DNA of 55,467 nt, from contig VYCF01000045.1 of assembly GCA_009844085.1 (NCBI GenBank), positions 53,633 through 109,099 on the forward strand, in the 5' to 3' direction. Each line of letters begins with the position of its first letter. The first letter of the stretch is position 1. The notes beneath the pieces were generated by a model. That model did not search any database. It was not told where the DNA came from and saw only the letters and a list, made by a program, of their open reading frames with translations. The translations under genes and the position numbers were made by a program. The stretch comes from Gammaproteobacteria bacterium. Its GTDB lineage: Bacteria; Pseudomonadota; Gammaproteobacteria; Pseudomonadales; Pseudohongiellaceae. Below, in pieces: positions 1 to 8,544 of this stretch.

Positions 1-630
1 CGGTTTCCGGAGTTTCGAGACGCTCCTGCGTGGAGAGAAGTATCGCTTGGCACGCTTCTGGTTCGGGCACCTGACTACGGCGTGAACGCTCCGGCGGTGC
101 CTTTTTCCAAGACCCTGCCAACATACATCCGGATCACGGACATCAACAGCGACGGTCGGTTTGCTCCGTGCCCTCGGGTTTCAGTAAATGTCGAAACTGA
201 CGAAGATCGATATCTTAAGAATGGCGACATCGTGCTTGCACGGACTGGGGCAAGCGTTGGCAAGTCATATCGCTACCGTGAAGAGGACGGACGACTGATT
301 TATGCCGGATTTCTAATACGGGTTAGGCCACATCCGAAACGGTTATTGTCGCAGTTTTTAGCTGCTTACTTGTTGACCAGGAACTATTGGGACTGGGTTC
401 GTCTTACGTCTGTGCGAAGTGGACAACCCGGAATAAACAGCGCCGAGTATGCGTCAATGTCGGTATCTTTGCCCCCCAACGGGATAAATCTTACGGAGCA
501 GCAAAAAATAGCCCACTTTCTTAAATCGCTCGACGACCTAATCGTGGCTAGGAGTCGGAAGATCGAAGCCCTGATGCAGCATAGACAGGGCTTGCTGCAA
601 CAGCTCTTTCCCAACCAGGAGACGGAATGA
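1..630 (+). CDS. hsdS: Type I restriction-modification specificity subunit HsdS (5' end cut off)
   Basis: HsdS gives a type I restriction-modification complex its DNA recognition site. The frame is open from base 1, so the start lies outside the window. The visible 209 codons open with the RFPEF...W..V.LG pattern that begins each half of HsdS proteins, run through one target-recognition domain (TGASVGKSY near its middle), and end in a conserved coiled segment (TEQQKIAHFLKSLDDLI, then LMQHRQGLLQQLFP). That pattern occurs both at the N-terminus and at the middle of two-domain HsdS proteins. The gene is therefore either the second half of a normal protein of about 400 residues or a single-TRD half-size HsdS, and the window cannot decide which. 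Its TGA overlaps the ATG of the next gene as ATGA, so the two are probably translated together. Confidence 0.88.
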   Translation, partial: RFPEFRDAPAWREVSLGTLLVRAPDYGVNAPAVPFSKTLPTYIRITDINSDGRFAPCPRVSVNVETDEDRYLKNGDIVLARTGASVGKSYRYREEDGRLIYAGFLIRVRPHPKRLLSQFLAAYLLTRNYWDWVRLTSVRSGQPGINSAEYASMSVSLPPNGINLTEQQKIAHFLKSLDDLIVARSRKIEALMQHRQGLLQQLFPNQETE

Positions 631-1724
631 AAACCATCGAAGACATTGCTTCAGATCTGCACAATGACGATGCAGATGTACAGTTGCTTTATGCTTTCAA
701 CTCGGTCGGGAAAACGCGACTATCAGTCGCATACAAAAATGCGACGAAAGAGGAGGACGGAACGCACAAAGGTATCTACTACAATGCATACAGCGAAGAC
801 TTATTCGTCTGGAACAATGACATAGAAAACGCCGAGGCTAACATACGACTGACTGTTCGCCGAAGCAGTCTCAGTAGGCTTCACGCCGACCTAAACGAAC
901 TCGACATCCACGAGAAGCTGAAACCGTACAGAGTTGGCTTCGACTTCCGTTTCAAAACGCACGAAGACGCGGAGCAGGGAATCAAGTCAATTTCATTTTT
1001 TCCCTCAGGCACGCAACCCGGCGATACTCTGCCGATGAAAATCTCCCGTGGCGAGGAGCGAGTCTTTGTCTGGTGCTTCTTTCTGGCGATGATGGAGGTG
1101 GAAGGCTGGGCGGACAGACAGTCGGATCATATATTCATCGACGATCCGATCTCAAGCCTGGACGACCACAATATTTTCGTGACCGCTTCAACCCTGTACG
1201 ACCTAATCGAGCAATACTTTGGTCAACGGAAGATCATCATCGCTACCCATCATGTTGGGTTGTATTCCATTCTGTGCGATTGGTTAAAGAGGGGAGAGAA
1301 GAGTAACAAATACAACAAGAAAAAGAAGGGAAAGGAGGTAGCAAGGGCGAGAATCCTTAGCGGTAGACACGGCGAAGTTTCACTAGAGAACCATCAGAGT
1401 GACGTGCTCCTATATCATCTAAGAGTTATTCAACTGCTCGATCAAGCTCGGCAACAGAACGACGTCCGCGCGTATCACTTGGTCCTTCTTCGCCAAGTTC
1501 TGGAGAGCGTATCTTCGTTTCTCGGCACTAATCAGATCAGCTATACGCTTAAACACATCGGCTTTGAAGATACGGATAAGATCTCCAGAATTGTGAATTC
1601 GCTTGCACATAAGAGAGTCTTCCACTATGAATCTGACCTCCTCGTGCCGGACAGTGTAGATTTGTTTGATGAGGTTTATGAGAAACTAAACACGCGATTT
1701 CCGTTCATCACCCATGGAAGGTAA
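627..1724 (+). CDS. Anticodon-nuclease-like ABC ATPase (PrrC/RloC type)
   Basis: This 365-residue protein resembles the anticodon nucleases that guard type I restriction systems, which cleave a tRNA when phage inhibits the restriction enzyme. The ABC ATPase motifs are in order: Walker A variant FNSVGKT at 24-30, signature-like ISRGEE at 139-144, Walker B and D-loop IFIDDPISSLDD at 169-180, and switch-histidine ATHH at 206-209. The C-terminal part carries RQVLE (R289, E293), then R321 and H328 six residues apart, matching the RX4-6H motif of HEPN RNases and roughly the Arg-Glu-His triad described for PrrC. It sits between hsdS and hsdM, coupled to hsdS by ATGA, with hsdM three bases later. The stretch is clearly more AT-rich than the core genome (28 of 60 bases G+C at 661-720). 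The family is fairly secure; nuclease activity and the tRNA target are inferred. Confidence 0.8.
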   Translation: MKTIEDIASDLHNDDADVQLLYAFNSVGKTRLSVAYKNATKEEDGTHKGIYYNAYSEDLFVWNNDIENAEANIRLTVRRSSLSRLHADLNELDIHEKLKPYRVGFDFRFKTHEDAEQGIKSISFFPSGTQPGDTLPMKISRGEERVFVWCFFLAMMEVEGWADRQSDHIFIDDPISSLDDHNIFVTASTLYDLIEQYFGQRKIIIATHHVGLYSILCDWLKRGEKSNKYNKKKKGKEVARARILSGRHGEVSLENHQSDVLLYHLRVIQLLDQARQQNDVRAYHLVLLRQVLESVSSFLGTNQISYTLKHIGFEDTDKISRIVNSLAHKRVFHYESDLLVPDSVDLFDEVYEKLNTRFPFITHGR

Positions 1725-1727
1725 CTC

Positions 1728-3347
1728 ATGACAGAGAAAAATCAGAAACAACTCGGCAAAATCCTCTGGGCCATTGCCGACAAACTGCGCGGGGCGATGA
1801 ATGCCGACGACTTCCGCGACTATATGCTCGCGTTCCTGTTTCTCCGTTACCTCTCGGACAACTACGAACAGGCCGCGATGAAGGAACTTGGGCGCGACTA
1901 TCCTGACCCGGACACAATCGGCAATGGCGGCCGATCTCCACTGTCGTTCTGGTACGAGCAGAATCCAGACGATGTATCTGCGTTTGAGAAACAGATGCGG
2001 CTTAAGATGCACTATGTCATCCGCCCCGAGTACCTGTGGACCAACATCGCCCACTTGGCCAGAACCCATGCGGGCGAACTTCTCGACGGCCTCCAAGAAG
2101 GCTTCACGTACATCGAGAACGAATCGTTCCAGAGCACATTCTCAGGACTGTTTTCGGAAATCAATCTCGGCTCCGAAAAGCTTGGAAAAAACTACATGGA
2201 TCGGAACGTGAAACTCTGCGCGATCATAACCAAGATCGCCGAGGGCCTTGCGGAATTCTCGACTGATAGCGACACGTTGGGCGACGCATACGAGTATCTG
2301 ATCGGCCAATTCGCCGCGGGTTCGGGTAAAAAGGCCGGCGAGTTCTACACTCCGCAGCGTATTTCGAACATCCTTTCCGCCATCGTCACGCTAGATAGTC
2401 AAGAGCCGAACACTGGGGAGCGAAAACACCTTGCAAGTGTGCTGGACTTCGCTTGCGGTTCGGGCTCGCTACTGCTCAATGTGAGGAATCGCATGGGGTC
2501 GCACGGAATTGGCAGAATCTGCGGTCAGGAGAAAAACATCACCACCTACAACCTCGCGCGCATGAACATGCTGTTGCATGGGGTGAAGGATACGGAGTTC
2601 GAGATCCACCACGGCGACACGCTAACGAACGACTGGCAATTGCTCCGCGAGACGAACCCGGCGAAGAAGCTCAGCTTTGACGCTGTGGTCGCCAATCCGC
2701 CTTTCAGCTACCGTTGGGAGCTGAACGAGACCTTGGGCGAGGATATGCGTTTCAAGAACTATGGGCTGGCGCCAAAGTCTGCGGCGGACTTCTCATTCCT
2801 GCTCCACGGCTTCCACTATCTCAAAGATGATGGAGTAATGGCCATCATCCTGCCGCACGGCGTACTGTTCCGCGGCGGCGCTGAGGCGAAGATCCGCCGC
2901 AAGCTGCTTGACGACGGCAACATCGACACCGTCATCGGCCTGCCGGCCAACCTTTTCTACTCGACCGGCATCCCGGTCTGCATACTTGTTCTGAAGAAGT
3001 GCAAGAAGCCCGACGACGTGCTGTTCATCAACGCATCCGAACAATTCGAGAAGGGCAAGCGGCAGAACCACCTGTCCGACGATCATATCAAGCAGATCAT
3101 CGACACCTACAAGGAGCGCCCGGAGAGCGTCGAGCGCTACGCCCGCCGAGTGGAGATGGACGAAATCGAGACCAACGACTACAACCTTAACATCTCCCGT
3201 TACGTCAGCACGGCCAAGCCGGAAGTTCAGATCGACCTGTCAGACACACACGCAGAGTTGGTCAAAATTGAAAAAGAAATCGAGGAATCAACGGCAAAGC
3301 ACAACGCGTTCCTCAAGGAACTTGGGCTGTCTCTGTTGCCAGATTGA
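1728..3347 (+). CDS. hsdM: Type I restriction-modification DNA methyltransferase HsdM
   Basis: HsdM is the adenine-N6 methyltransferase subunit of a type I system and works as M2S with HsdS. The 539-residue length is normal. An N-terminal HsdM helical domain (KILWAIADKLRG) leads into the SAM-binding motif VLDFACGSGSLLL near residue 236 and the catalytic NPPF motif (VVANPPFSYRW) near residue 320. The C-terminal end is a charged coiled segment. GGAAGG lies a few bases before the ATG. The usual order M-S-R is not seen: here S precedes the anticodon nuclease and M comes last. No hsdR follows; the next gene converges from the other strand. An hsdR could lie left of the window, or the system could act only as a methylase. 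Confidence 0.95.
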   Translation: MTEKNQKQLGKILWAIADKLRGAMNADDFRDYMLAFLFLRYLSDNYEQAAMKELGRDYPDPDTIGNGGRSPLSFWYEQNPDDVSAFEKQMRLKMHYVIRPEYLWTNIAHLARTHAGELLDGLQEGFTYIENESFQSTFSGLFSEINLGSEKLGKNYMDRNVKLCAIITKIAEGLAEFSTDSDTLGDAYEYLIGQFAAGSGKKAGEFYTPQRISNILSAIVTLDSQEPNTGERKHLASVLDFACGSGSLLLNVRNRMGSHGIGRICGQEKNITTYNLARMNMLLHGVKDTEFEIHHGDTLTNDWQLLRETNPAKKLSFDAVVANPPFSYRWELNETLGEDMRFKNYGLAPKSAADFSFLLHGFHYLKDDGVMAIILPHGVLFRGGAEAKIRRKLLDDGNIDTVIGLPANLFYSTGIPVCILVLKKCKKPDDVLFINASEQFEKGKRQNHLSDDHIKQIIDTYKERPESVERYARRVEMDEIETNDYNLNISRYVSTAKPEVQIDLSDTHAELVKIEKEIEESTAKHNAFLKELGLSLLPD

Positions 3348-3456
3348 TGGGGCTTATGAGAAGTACCAAAATTGCTTGTTGTAGTAATCAGCTTCTATAT
3401 CGAGATCCAAGATCAGCTACCCGTAGGCCAAAAACTCCCAATAGCATTCCCCGTGC
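3348..3456. other. Convergent gap between hsdM and the receiver protein
   Basis: This 109-base gap separates the ends of two converging transcription units. I see no G+C-rich hairpin followed by a T run on either strand, so transcription may read through or end by Rho. Confidence 0.5.
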
Positions 3457-5388
3457 CTACTGTTCCAATGGATCGGTCCCGCGCAAATCGAGCAACGCGT
3501 CTTCCGAGACGTCGACCACAATCTCTAGCCAGTTCTTTCCTTTCAGTGTGCCTACAGAGGCAAACATCTTGTAGATATCCTCTCCAGGAAACCGAATACC
3601 GTCGCGCAACATAGCCCTGCGCACCCTTGTAGTGTTTCTGATCCAGTTGTTCCGGTGTCCGAGATCATCGGGAAACAGATCTGCCTCATCGATTCCCTCT
3701 AGCCGCGCCACGAGCGTCCTGACGAATCGCGAGGTAAACAACGCACGCGTCTTCCTGTCAGACCCACCTCTGGGCATGAAGACCTGTGCATGCGCATCTT
3801 CCAAATCGCCAAGCTCGGTCATGTCCGGTCGGTTTCCTACCATTTTCTTCAGGTAAACCTTTACCGACGCGCCGACATCCACCGTCGGCGGGGCTGCCGA
3901 ACCTACCCGTGCCAAATCGCCCAACACCTCCTTTTGGACCGCCTGTGCTGGCAACGTGCGCATGGTTGCATAGTACGAATACGTTGTCTCGCCAACCTGC
4001 AATTCCAATATATCGCCGAACTCGTGCGACACCACGTCCTTCAGATCCCAAGTGAGCGCCTTCGGTGTTCCATAGAAGATTAGCTGGCCAGCGAGGGCCT
4101 TTTCGTCGCCCAAGCCGCGTATCGTCCCACCGACCGTTAGTATCCGGCTTGCCCCCCGCTTTCCATCCCTCACAATGATGTCACTATCCGGTGTGATGAC
4201 CATTCGGACGCTCTTTTTGTCGGGCGCGATGAAAAGGTCACCTAGACCGAAGCGTGCTCGCTCGCGGTTTTTCCGAGAACTGAACCGCATCCTGTCGAAA
4301 ATCTGGGCGATCCGCGATGTTGGGCCTGGATGGGCACCTTCGATTCCCTCCGTCAGTTCCTTGTCGTTGAGGCGCGAGAAGTCTTCCGTGTTCCACCCGA
4401 CCTTGTTATCGACGACTGCCCGTAGCGATTCTCCGAGGAACCACTCCAGGTAATCAGCGAATGGCTCTCCTTCCTCGTACAAGCGAAAGCGCAGTAAGTA
4501 TGCGAAGTCCTTCACTTCTAGGTCACGCAGTTCGTTGTAAAGCTCCTTGAGTCCCTGCTCGGCACCTAACTTCCATTGCCGCAGCGCCGCCTCCAAGGTT
4601 CGCCCGAATTCAAGGCTTCCCGACATTTCCATCAAGACATCCGCCGCGTTGCCCTCAGCTATCGGCCCGTCTTCTGATTGGCGTATCCATTTCTTGTACA
4701 AGAATCCGAAGCGTAGCGCAGTCACCTTTCTGTCCAAACTGCTACGATATCGTTGCACGCGCCTCTGCACGTCTTCAGACGACATCAGGATCACTGCAGG
4801 ATTCACCCCACCATCTACTTGCAGAAGACTCTTCAGTAGCTCGATGGAACTCCCTCTATCCGCGAGTTCCTCTTTCCTCGTAGACGCCCCAGCCGTCCTG
4901 TCTGGAGGGCTCAAGAAAAAGTCCATCAGAATCAAGTCTGGCATTAAATCCTTACACACGCTTAGCGCCGCGTTCTTCCCTACAGTACGAATACACAACT
5001 CATCTCCGCAGCGGTCCAGAAGCTCCAAGAGCGGGTCCAAAGTCGCAAGGGGCAAGCCCTTCAACCTCGCGAACTCACCGCCTGGGTCCACCTCCGCCGT
5101 TCGATTTAGGACGTAGGCGTCGAAGAGGGCTGAGGTCGCATCAGTGATCGCCTCGTGATCGAGATCCACCTCTTGAATCGCTTCTATCGCGGATTGCAGA
5201 TTCTCGTTTCCCAGCAACTCCTCCGGCACGTTGTCTCTCAACTCCGACTGCTCAAGCACTTCAAGCAAGCCCCCCAACTGCTCCTCCGACAGCACTGGCG
5301 GGTCATAGGCGTCGTCGACGACCAAAATTCGTTTTACCACGCTGGCCTTGAAGGCATTTATGATTTGCGTTGCGTAGTTCACTGTCAT
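3457..5388 (-). CDS. Receiver-domain protein with split REC and unknown C-terminal domain
   Basis: This 643-residue protein begins with a receiver domain: acidic pair D25-D26 (ILVVDDAYD), a phospho-acceptor candidate D156 (LILMDFFLS), a Ser pair S203-S204 (ILMSSED) and K232 or K233 (GFLYKKW). The distance from the acidic pair to the phospho-Asp is about 130 residues rather than about 45, so some 85 residues are inserted inside the receiver fold. The remaining 400 residues match no output domain I know; I see no helix-turn-helix. The start is the ATG at 5388, which overlaps the kinase stop as ATGA and follows CAGGTGAG. A start at 5463 would lie deep in the kinase gene. It is the last gene of the phosphorothioation-like operon and the partner of the upstream kinase-like protein. 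It may be an effector rather than a transcription factor. Confidence 0.75.
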   Translation of the reverse strand: MTVNYATQIINAFKASVVKRILVVDDAYDPPVLSEEQLGGLLEVLEQSELRDNVPEELLGNENLQSAIEAIQEVDLDHEAITDATSALFDAYVLNRTAEVDPGGEFARLKGLPLATLDPLLELLDRCGDELCIRTVGKNAALSVCKDLMPDLILMDFFLSPPDRTAGASTRKEELADRGSSIELLKSLLQVDGGVNPAVILMSSEDVQRRVQRYRSSLDRKVTALRFGFLYKKWIRQSEDGPIAEGNAADVLMEMSGSLEFGRTLEAALRQWKLGAEQGLKELYNELRDLEVKDFAYLLRFRLYEEGEPFADYLEWFLGESLRAVVDNKVGWNTEDFSRLNDKELTEGIEGAHPGPTSRIAQIFDRMRFSSRKNRERARFGLGDLFIAPDKKSVRMVITPDSDIIVRDGKRGASRILTVGGTIRGLGDEKALAGQLIFYGTPKALTWDLKDVVSHEFGDILELQVGETTYSYYATMRTLPAQAVQKEVLGDLARVGSAAPPTVDVGASVKVYLKKMVGNRPDMTELGDLEDAHAQVFMPRGGSDRKTRALFTSRFVRTLVARLEGIDEADLFPDDLGHRNNWIRNTTRVRRAMLRDGIRFPGEDIYKMFASVGTLKGKNWLEIVVDVSEDALLDLRGTDPLEQ

Positions 5389-7736
5389 CTCACCTGTAGT
5401 ACGAAGCCGTTGATGCGATTCGGGCGGATGCGGCCAGACGGCGATTCTGTGTCCAGTGACCATCCGTGGTACTCGGCCATGTCGCGGGCTATGAACAACC
5501 CGAGACCCTTGCCCATGCCGGCAGGTTTAGTCGTAACGAAAGGTTGGAATATCCGTTCCTTGCGCGACACGGGAACGCCCGGGCCGTTGTCTTGGACCAT
5601 CATGTGGCGTGCCTTCTCATCGACCGTGACCACCAACTGCGGCACAAAACCTTCCTCGTACTCTGCCTGGCGTTTCAACCAGTACGCCGCGTTCACCACC
5701 AGATTCTCTACAATCTGAATGACCATCCCGCGCACTGCCCGGATCGTGAATTCGTGCTCCGGAAGGTCAAGTACCAGTTCTATGCCGTGCCGCGCAAACT
5801 CTCTTTCGTGATTGCCAAGCACGTCTTCGACCAAGTCACGCAGATCGAAGCGCGACTTTGTTTGACGCTTCTCCCCGGTCAGTTCATCGAATGCCGCTAC
5901 GCGCTTGTGGAGTGTTTGCAGTTGGTCCTTAAGCGCCGACACACTGGTTGGTGTCGCCCCGACCTCCGAAATCACCTTCATCGTGTGCGACACGGCGCGC
6001 TCAAGCTCGTGGAAGATGAACTCGGTCATGAGGCCGATGCCGGCGAGGTAAACGAACTGGTCTCGATCTTCGGCCGATTGTTTATTGACCTCGTCCAGTC
6101 GTTTCAATACGCCAAGTGCCTCGTCCCGCAAGTCGCTCGCCGTCGACACGACTTCCGCTATCTCTTGCTCATACCGGCCATCCAACATGCCGCGCAGTTC
6201 CGAAACAGCCCTCAGCAAGGTCTTTTCCGCCTTTAGAATCTGGTTGTTTTCCAACTCTTCCTTGCGGAACTGCAATCTCTCCTCGTCATCGACTTGGTTT
6301 ATGAAATTGCGAAACTCCACCTGCACAATCCACATCACCAACCGCGTCAGGGCATCCGACACTTCCGACTGAACCAGACCTTCCCGATTGGTCTGTTCGC
6401 TGAGGTATCGGTGAGGTGTCTCGATCAGGATCCGCCCAAAGACTTGCTGCCGGTTTAGCTTGAAGCCCGACGAGCCGAACGCCCTCTTGTCCAATGAAAT
6501 CCAGTCGTCGTCCGGATCCCCGAACGGCAGCACTCTGAATCCGTGCCGGTAGAGCATCGGTCCCCCGGACCATCGCGCAATCTCGGCACGCGAAGCAGTC
6601 TTGTTTTCCGTCAATCCCTCAATGCTGTCGACTATCCCACGGTTGTACCAGTAGATTTCGAGTTCAAAACCACCGAGCTTGACCAATGCATCTCTACTGA
6701 TCGGCGTCTCCTGGTGCGCCGCGTGACCCCGTTTTGCCCGACGTTTCCTAGTAGTGCGACTGACGGTCATCACTTCCGATCCACGGGCCTCGATCGCCGT
6801 CGCACGCTGCTTTTCCCTGTAATCAACCTTTCCTTCGATAATCGGGTCTCCATCGTCGAAGCGGAACGTCGCCCGGCAAACGGCGTGTGCATGCCTCATC
6901 AACGCCTTTGGTATCGAGGGAACCAACACCCGCTTTCCGTTGTGTCTCGCAATCAGCAGCCGATTCGCCAGACCGGCCTCGAATGGGTCGATGAACCGGG
7001 CGATCTTTCCGTCCAACAGCTCGTTGAAGCGAACCCAGTCCCAGTCCGCGTTCAGGTTTCGGATGAGTATTGTGGTGCCGTGATCGTTCCTTTGCCTCTT
7101 TTTCTCACCCCTCTCGGGAGCAACCTCGATGTCTTGGACGAGCATGTCCTCGGAGTGCGAGAAGATTCCCCAGTCCACGTCCAGAACGTTCCAGTGCCGC
7201 TCCCCTTCCTTCGACGTTTCAACCGTCAACAGGTCGCCCAAACGCATCGCCGACAACCGGCCTATGCCCTTGTCTCCCAGTTTGGTGGCTCCTTCCTCGT
7301 TCTGCCTGCGTCGATGTCGCGTACCGATGCGAAGATAGACCTCACTGAGATCTTCGAAGGACATGCCCTCGCCAGTATCCCTGATCTCAATCGAATTCAG
7401 TCGCGCATAGTGTGCACCCAGTCTCTCCGCGTAAGTATCTTTGTCGGTGGTCCGATCCAGTTCCGCCAAGCACTCTTCACACCAGCCGTTTTCGTCTTCT
7501 TGCATCTTCCCGCGGATGAACGCTGTCACTTCGGAGAGCGCTTTTTCCGACTCACGGAGTTGCCGCACCGCCTCGCGGTAGTCGGTGTACGCGAGCCTTG
7601 AACGAACGTCGATTTCAACCTTTGGCGATCCTGCATCCACTGCGTTCTTGACCAGTTCGTAGAGCGCCACTTCATCCGTGCTGATGAGTTCCTTTCCCAA
7701 CTCCAGCAAAGTCCTTGCTTCAAATGTAAAACTCAT
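5385..7736 (-). CDS. Two-GHKL-domain ATPase / histidine kinase-like protein
   Basis: This 783-residue protein has two ATP-binding modules of the GHKL type. The N-terminal one is HSP90/MORC-like: ELVKNAVDA at 27-34, IRDTGEGM at 118-125 and LGDKGIGRLSA at 153-163. The C-terminal one is kinase-like: an H-box FIFHELERAVSH with H576, an N-box (VENLVVNAA from 676), DNGPGV at 716-721 and a G-box KGLGLFIARD at 743-752. A helical stretch at about 485-560 links them. There is no membrane segment and no PAS or GAF domain, so any signal is cytoplasmic. A CEEC pair occurs at 86-89. It starts 10 bases after the sspD-like stop and overlaps the receiver gene by 4 bases. Established families with a GHKL-then-kinase layout are mostly unstudied. 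I infer a sensor of DNA or modification state signalling to its receiver partner. Confidence 0.8.
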   Translation of the reverse strand: MSFTFEARTLLELGKELISTDEVALYELVKNAVDAGSPKVEIDVRSRLAYTDYREAVRQLRESEKALSEVTAFIRGKMQEDENGWCEECLAELDRTTDKDTYAERLGAHYARLNSIEIRDTGEGMSFEDLSEVYLRIGTRHRRRQNEEGATKLGDKGIGRLSAMRLGDLLTVETSKEGERHWNVLDVDWGIFSHSEDMLVQDIEVAPERGEKKRQRNDHGTTILIRNLNADWDWVRFNELLDGKIARFIDPFEAGLANRLLIARHNGKRVLVPSIPKALMRHAHAVCRATFRFDDGDPIIEGKVDYREKQRATAIEARGSEVMTVSRTTRKRRAKRGHAAHQETPISRDALVKLGGFELEIYWYNRGIVDSIEGLTENKTASRAEIARWSGGPMLYRHGFRVLPFGDPDDDWISLDKRAFGSSGFKLNRQQVFGRILIETPHRYLSEQTNREGLVQSEVSDALTRLVMWIVQVEFRNFINQVDDEERLQFRKEELENNQILKAEKTLLRAVSELRGMLDGRYEQEIAEVVSTASDLRDEALGVLKRLDEVNKQSAEDRDQFVYLAGIGLMTEFIFHELERAVSHTMKVISEVGATPTSVSALKDQLQTLHKRVAAFDELTGEKRQTKSRFDLRDLVEDVLGNHEREFARHGIELVLDLPEHEFTIRAVRGMVIQIVENLVVNAAYWLKRQAEYEEGFVPQLVVTVDEKARHMMVQDNGPGVPVSRKERIFQPFVTTKPAGMGKGLGLFIARDMAEYHGWSLDTESPSGRIRPNRINGFVLQVR

Positions 7737-7746
7737 TCAATGCGTC

Positions 7747-8544
7747 TCAGAGTGAACAAATAAGACAACCTTCGTTGTCTTCTTCAGGCGCCTCGTCTCC
7801 GAAGACCTCCACTAATGTTAAATTTTCCCGCAGCTCCCGCTTGCGGGCTACTCGAAGTTCATGCTCGCGCTTAATCGCAGCCATGCGTTCAGGCCGTTCA
7901 AGTTCCTCCAGGCTCTCCTTTTCGCTCCACGTGAATGTCTTGCCGCTCGGTTCGTAGGGTTTTTCGTATGCCTTGGCCTGTTCGAAAAGTTCAGGGTGTT
8001 CTTCCTTCAGTCGCACCCACTCAATCTTCCTTTGGTAGAAACAGAAGAAGCACCCGGATCGCGTTCTCCCCCATTGCGTATAGGGCGGTAGCCCAACGCC
8101 GGAGTTAAGGAGTATCTCCTTTACATCCGCCAGTTTCAGTCCATCTTCCTGGAACGGGTAGACCGCCTTGATGTTCGGCTTGTGGCTGATGTAGCCACCG
8201 CGATTCTCGTCTGCCCGAAGGCCAACGTAGTTGATCACTGGATCATCCCCGACGAACTCTTCGAAAGGGCGAAGTTTGAGCATCTTTGTACACCAGCGCC
8301 TATGGTTGGAGGGAATCATTCCACCGTAGACATCGTACCAATGGTCGAACCCGAAGTCGGCGTTCAGCCGGTGTACGCGAACTCCAAGATAGTTCTCGAC
8401 CCTCTCAAGATACTCGTAGGTTTCAGGCAGTTCCTTGCGAGTGTCCGAGAACACATACTCCATTTCCGGTATGCGGTCCCGCATGTAGATCGCGAGCGCA
8501 GCGGAGTCTTTTCCGCCAGAAAGGCTGAGTATGTGCCGCGTCAC
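7747..8544 (-). CDS. sspD: PAPS reductase-like ATP pyrophosphatase, SspD-like
   Basis: SspD and DndC are ATP pyrophosphatases that activate DNA for sulfur insertion in phosphorothioation. The PP-loop SLSGGKDSAAL is at residues 7-17. Cysteines C85 (HRRWCTK), C165 and C168 (GCFFCF), and a C-terminal pair C260/C263 (GCLICSL) could hold an iron-sulfur cluster, as in DndC. At 265 residues it is far shorter than DndC (about 500) and fits SspD better. The start is a GTG that overlaps the sspC stop as GTGA, preceded by GGGAG. The next gene begins 10 bases later. A role in ordinary sulfate assimilation is possible in principle, but the operon with a cysteine desulfurase and a DUF4007 protein argues for DNA modification. 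Confidence 0.78.
   Translation of the reverse strand: MTRHILSLSGGKDSAALAIYMRDRIPEMEYVFSDTRKELPETYEYLERVENYLGVRVHRLNADFGFDHWYDVYGGMIPSNHRRWCTKMLKLRPFEEFVGDDPVINYVGLRADENRGGYISHKPNIKAVYPFQEDGLKLADVKEILLNSGVGLPPYTQWGRTRSGCFFCFYQRKIEWVRLKEEHPELFEQAKAYEKPYEPSGKTFTWSEKESLEELERPERMAAIKREHELRVARKRELRENLTLVEVFGDEAPEEDNEGCLICSL

Noticed and set aside
3344..3614. Small plus-strand frames after hsdM
   Set aside because: They overlap the 3' end of the receiver gene on the other strand and have no ribosome site or recognisable content.
6543..7601. Long plus-strand open frame inside the kinase-like gene
   Set aside because: It is antisense to a protein with clear ATPase motifs; its own translation is low-complexity with no domain.
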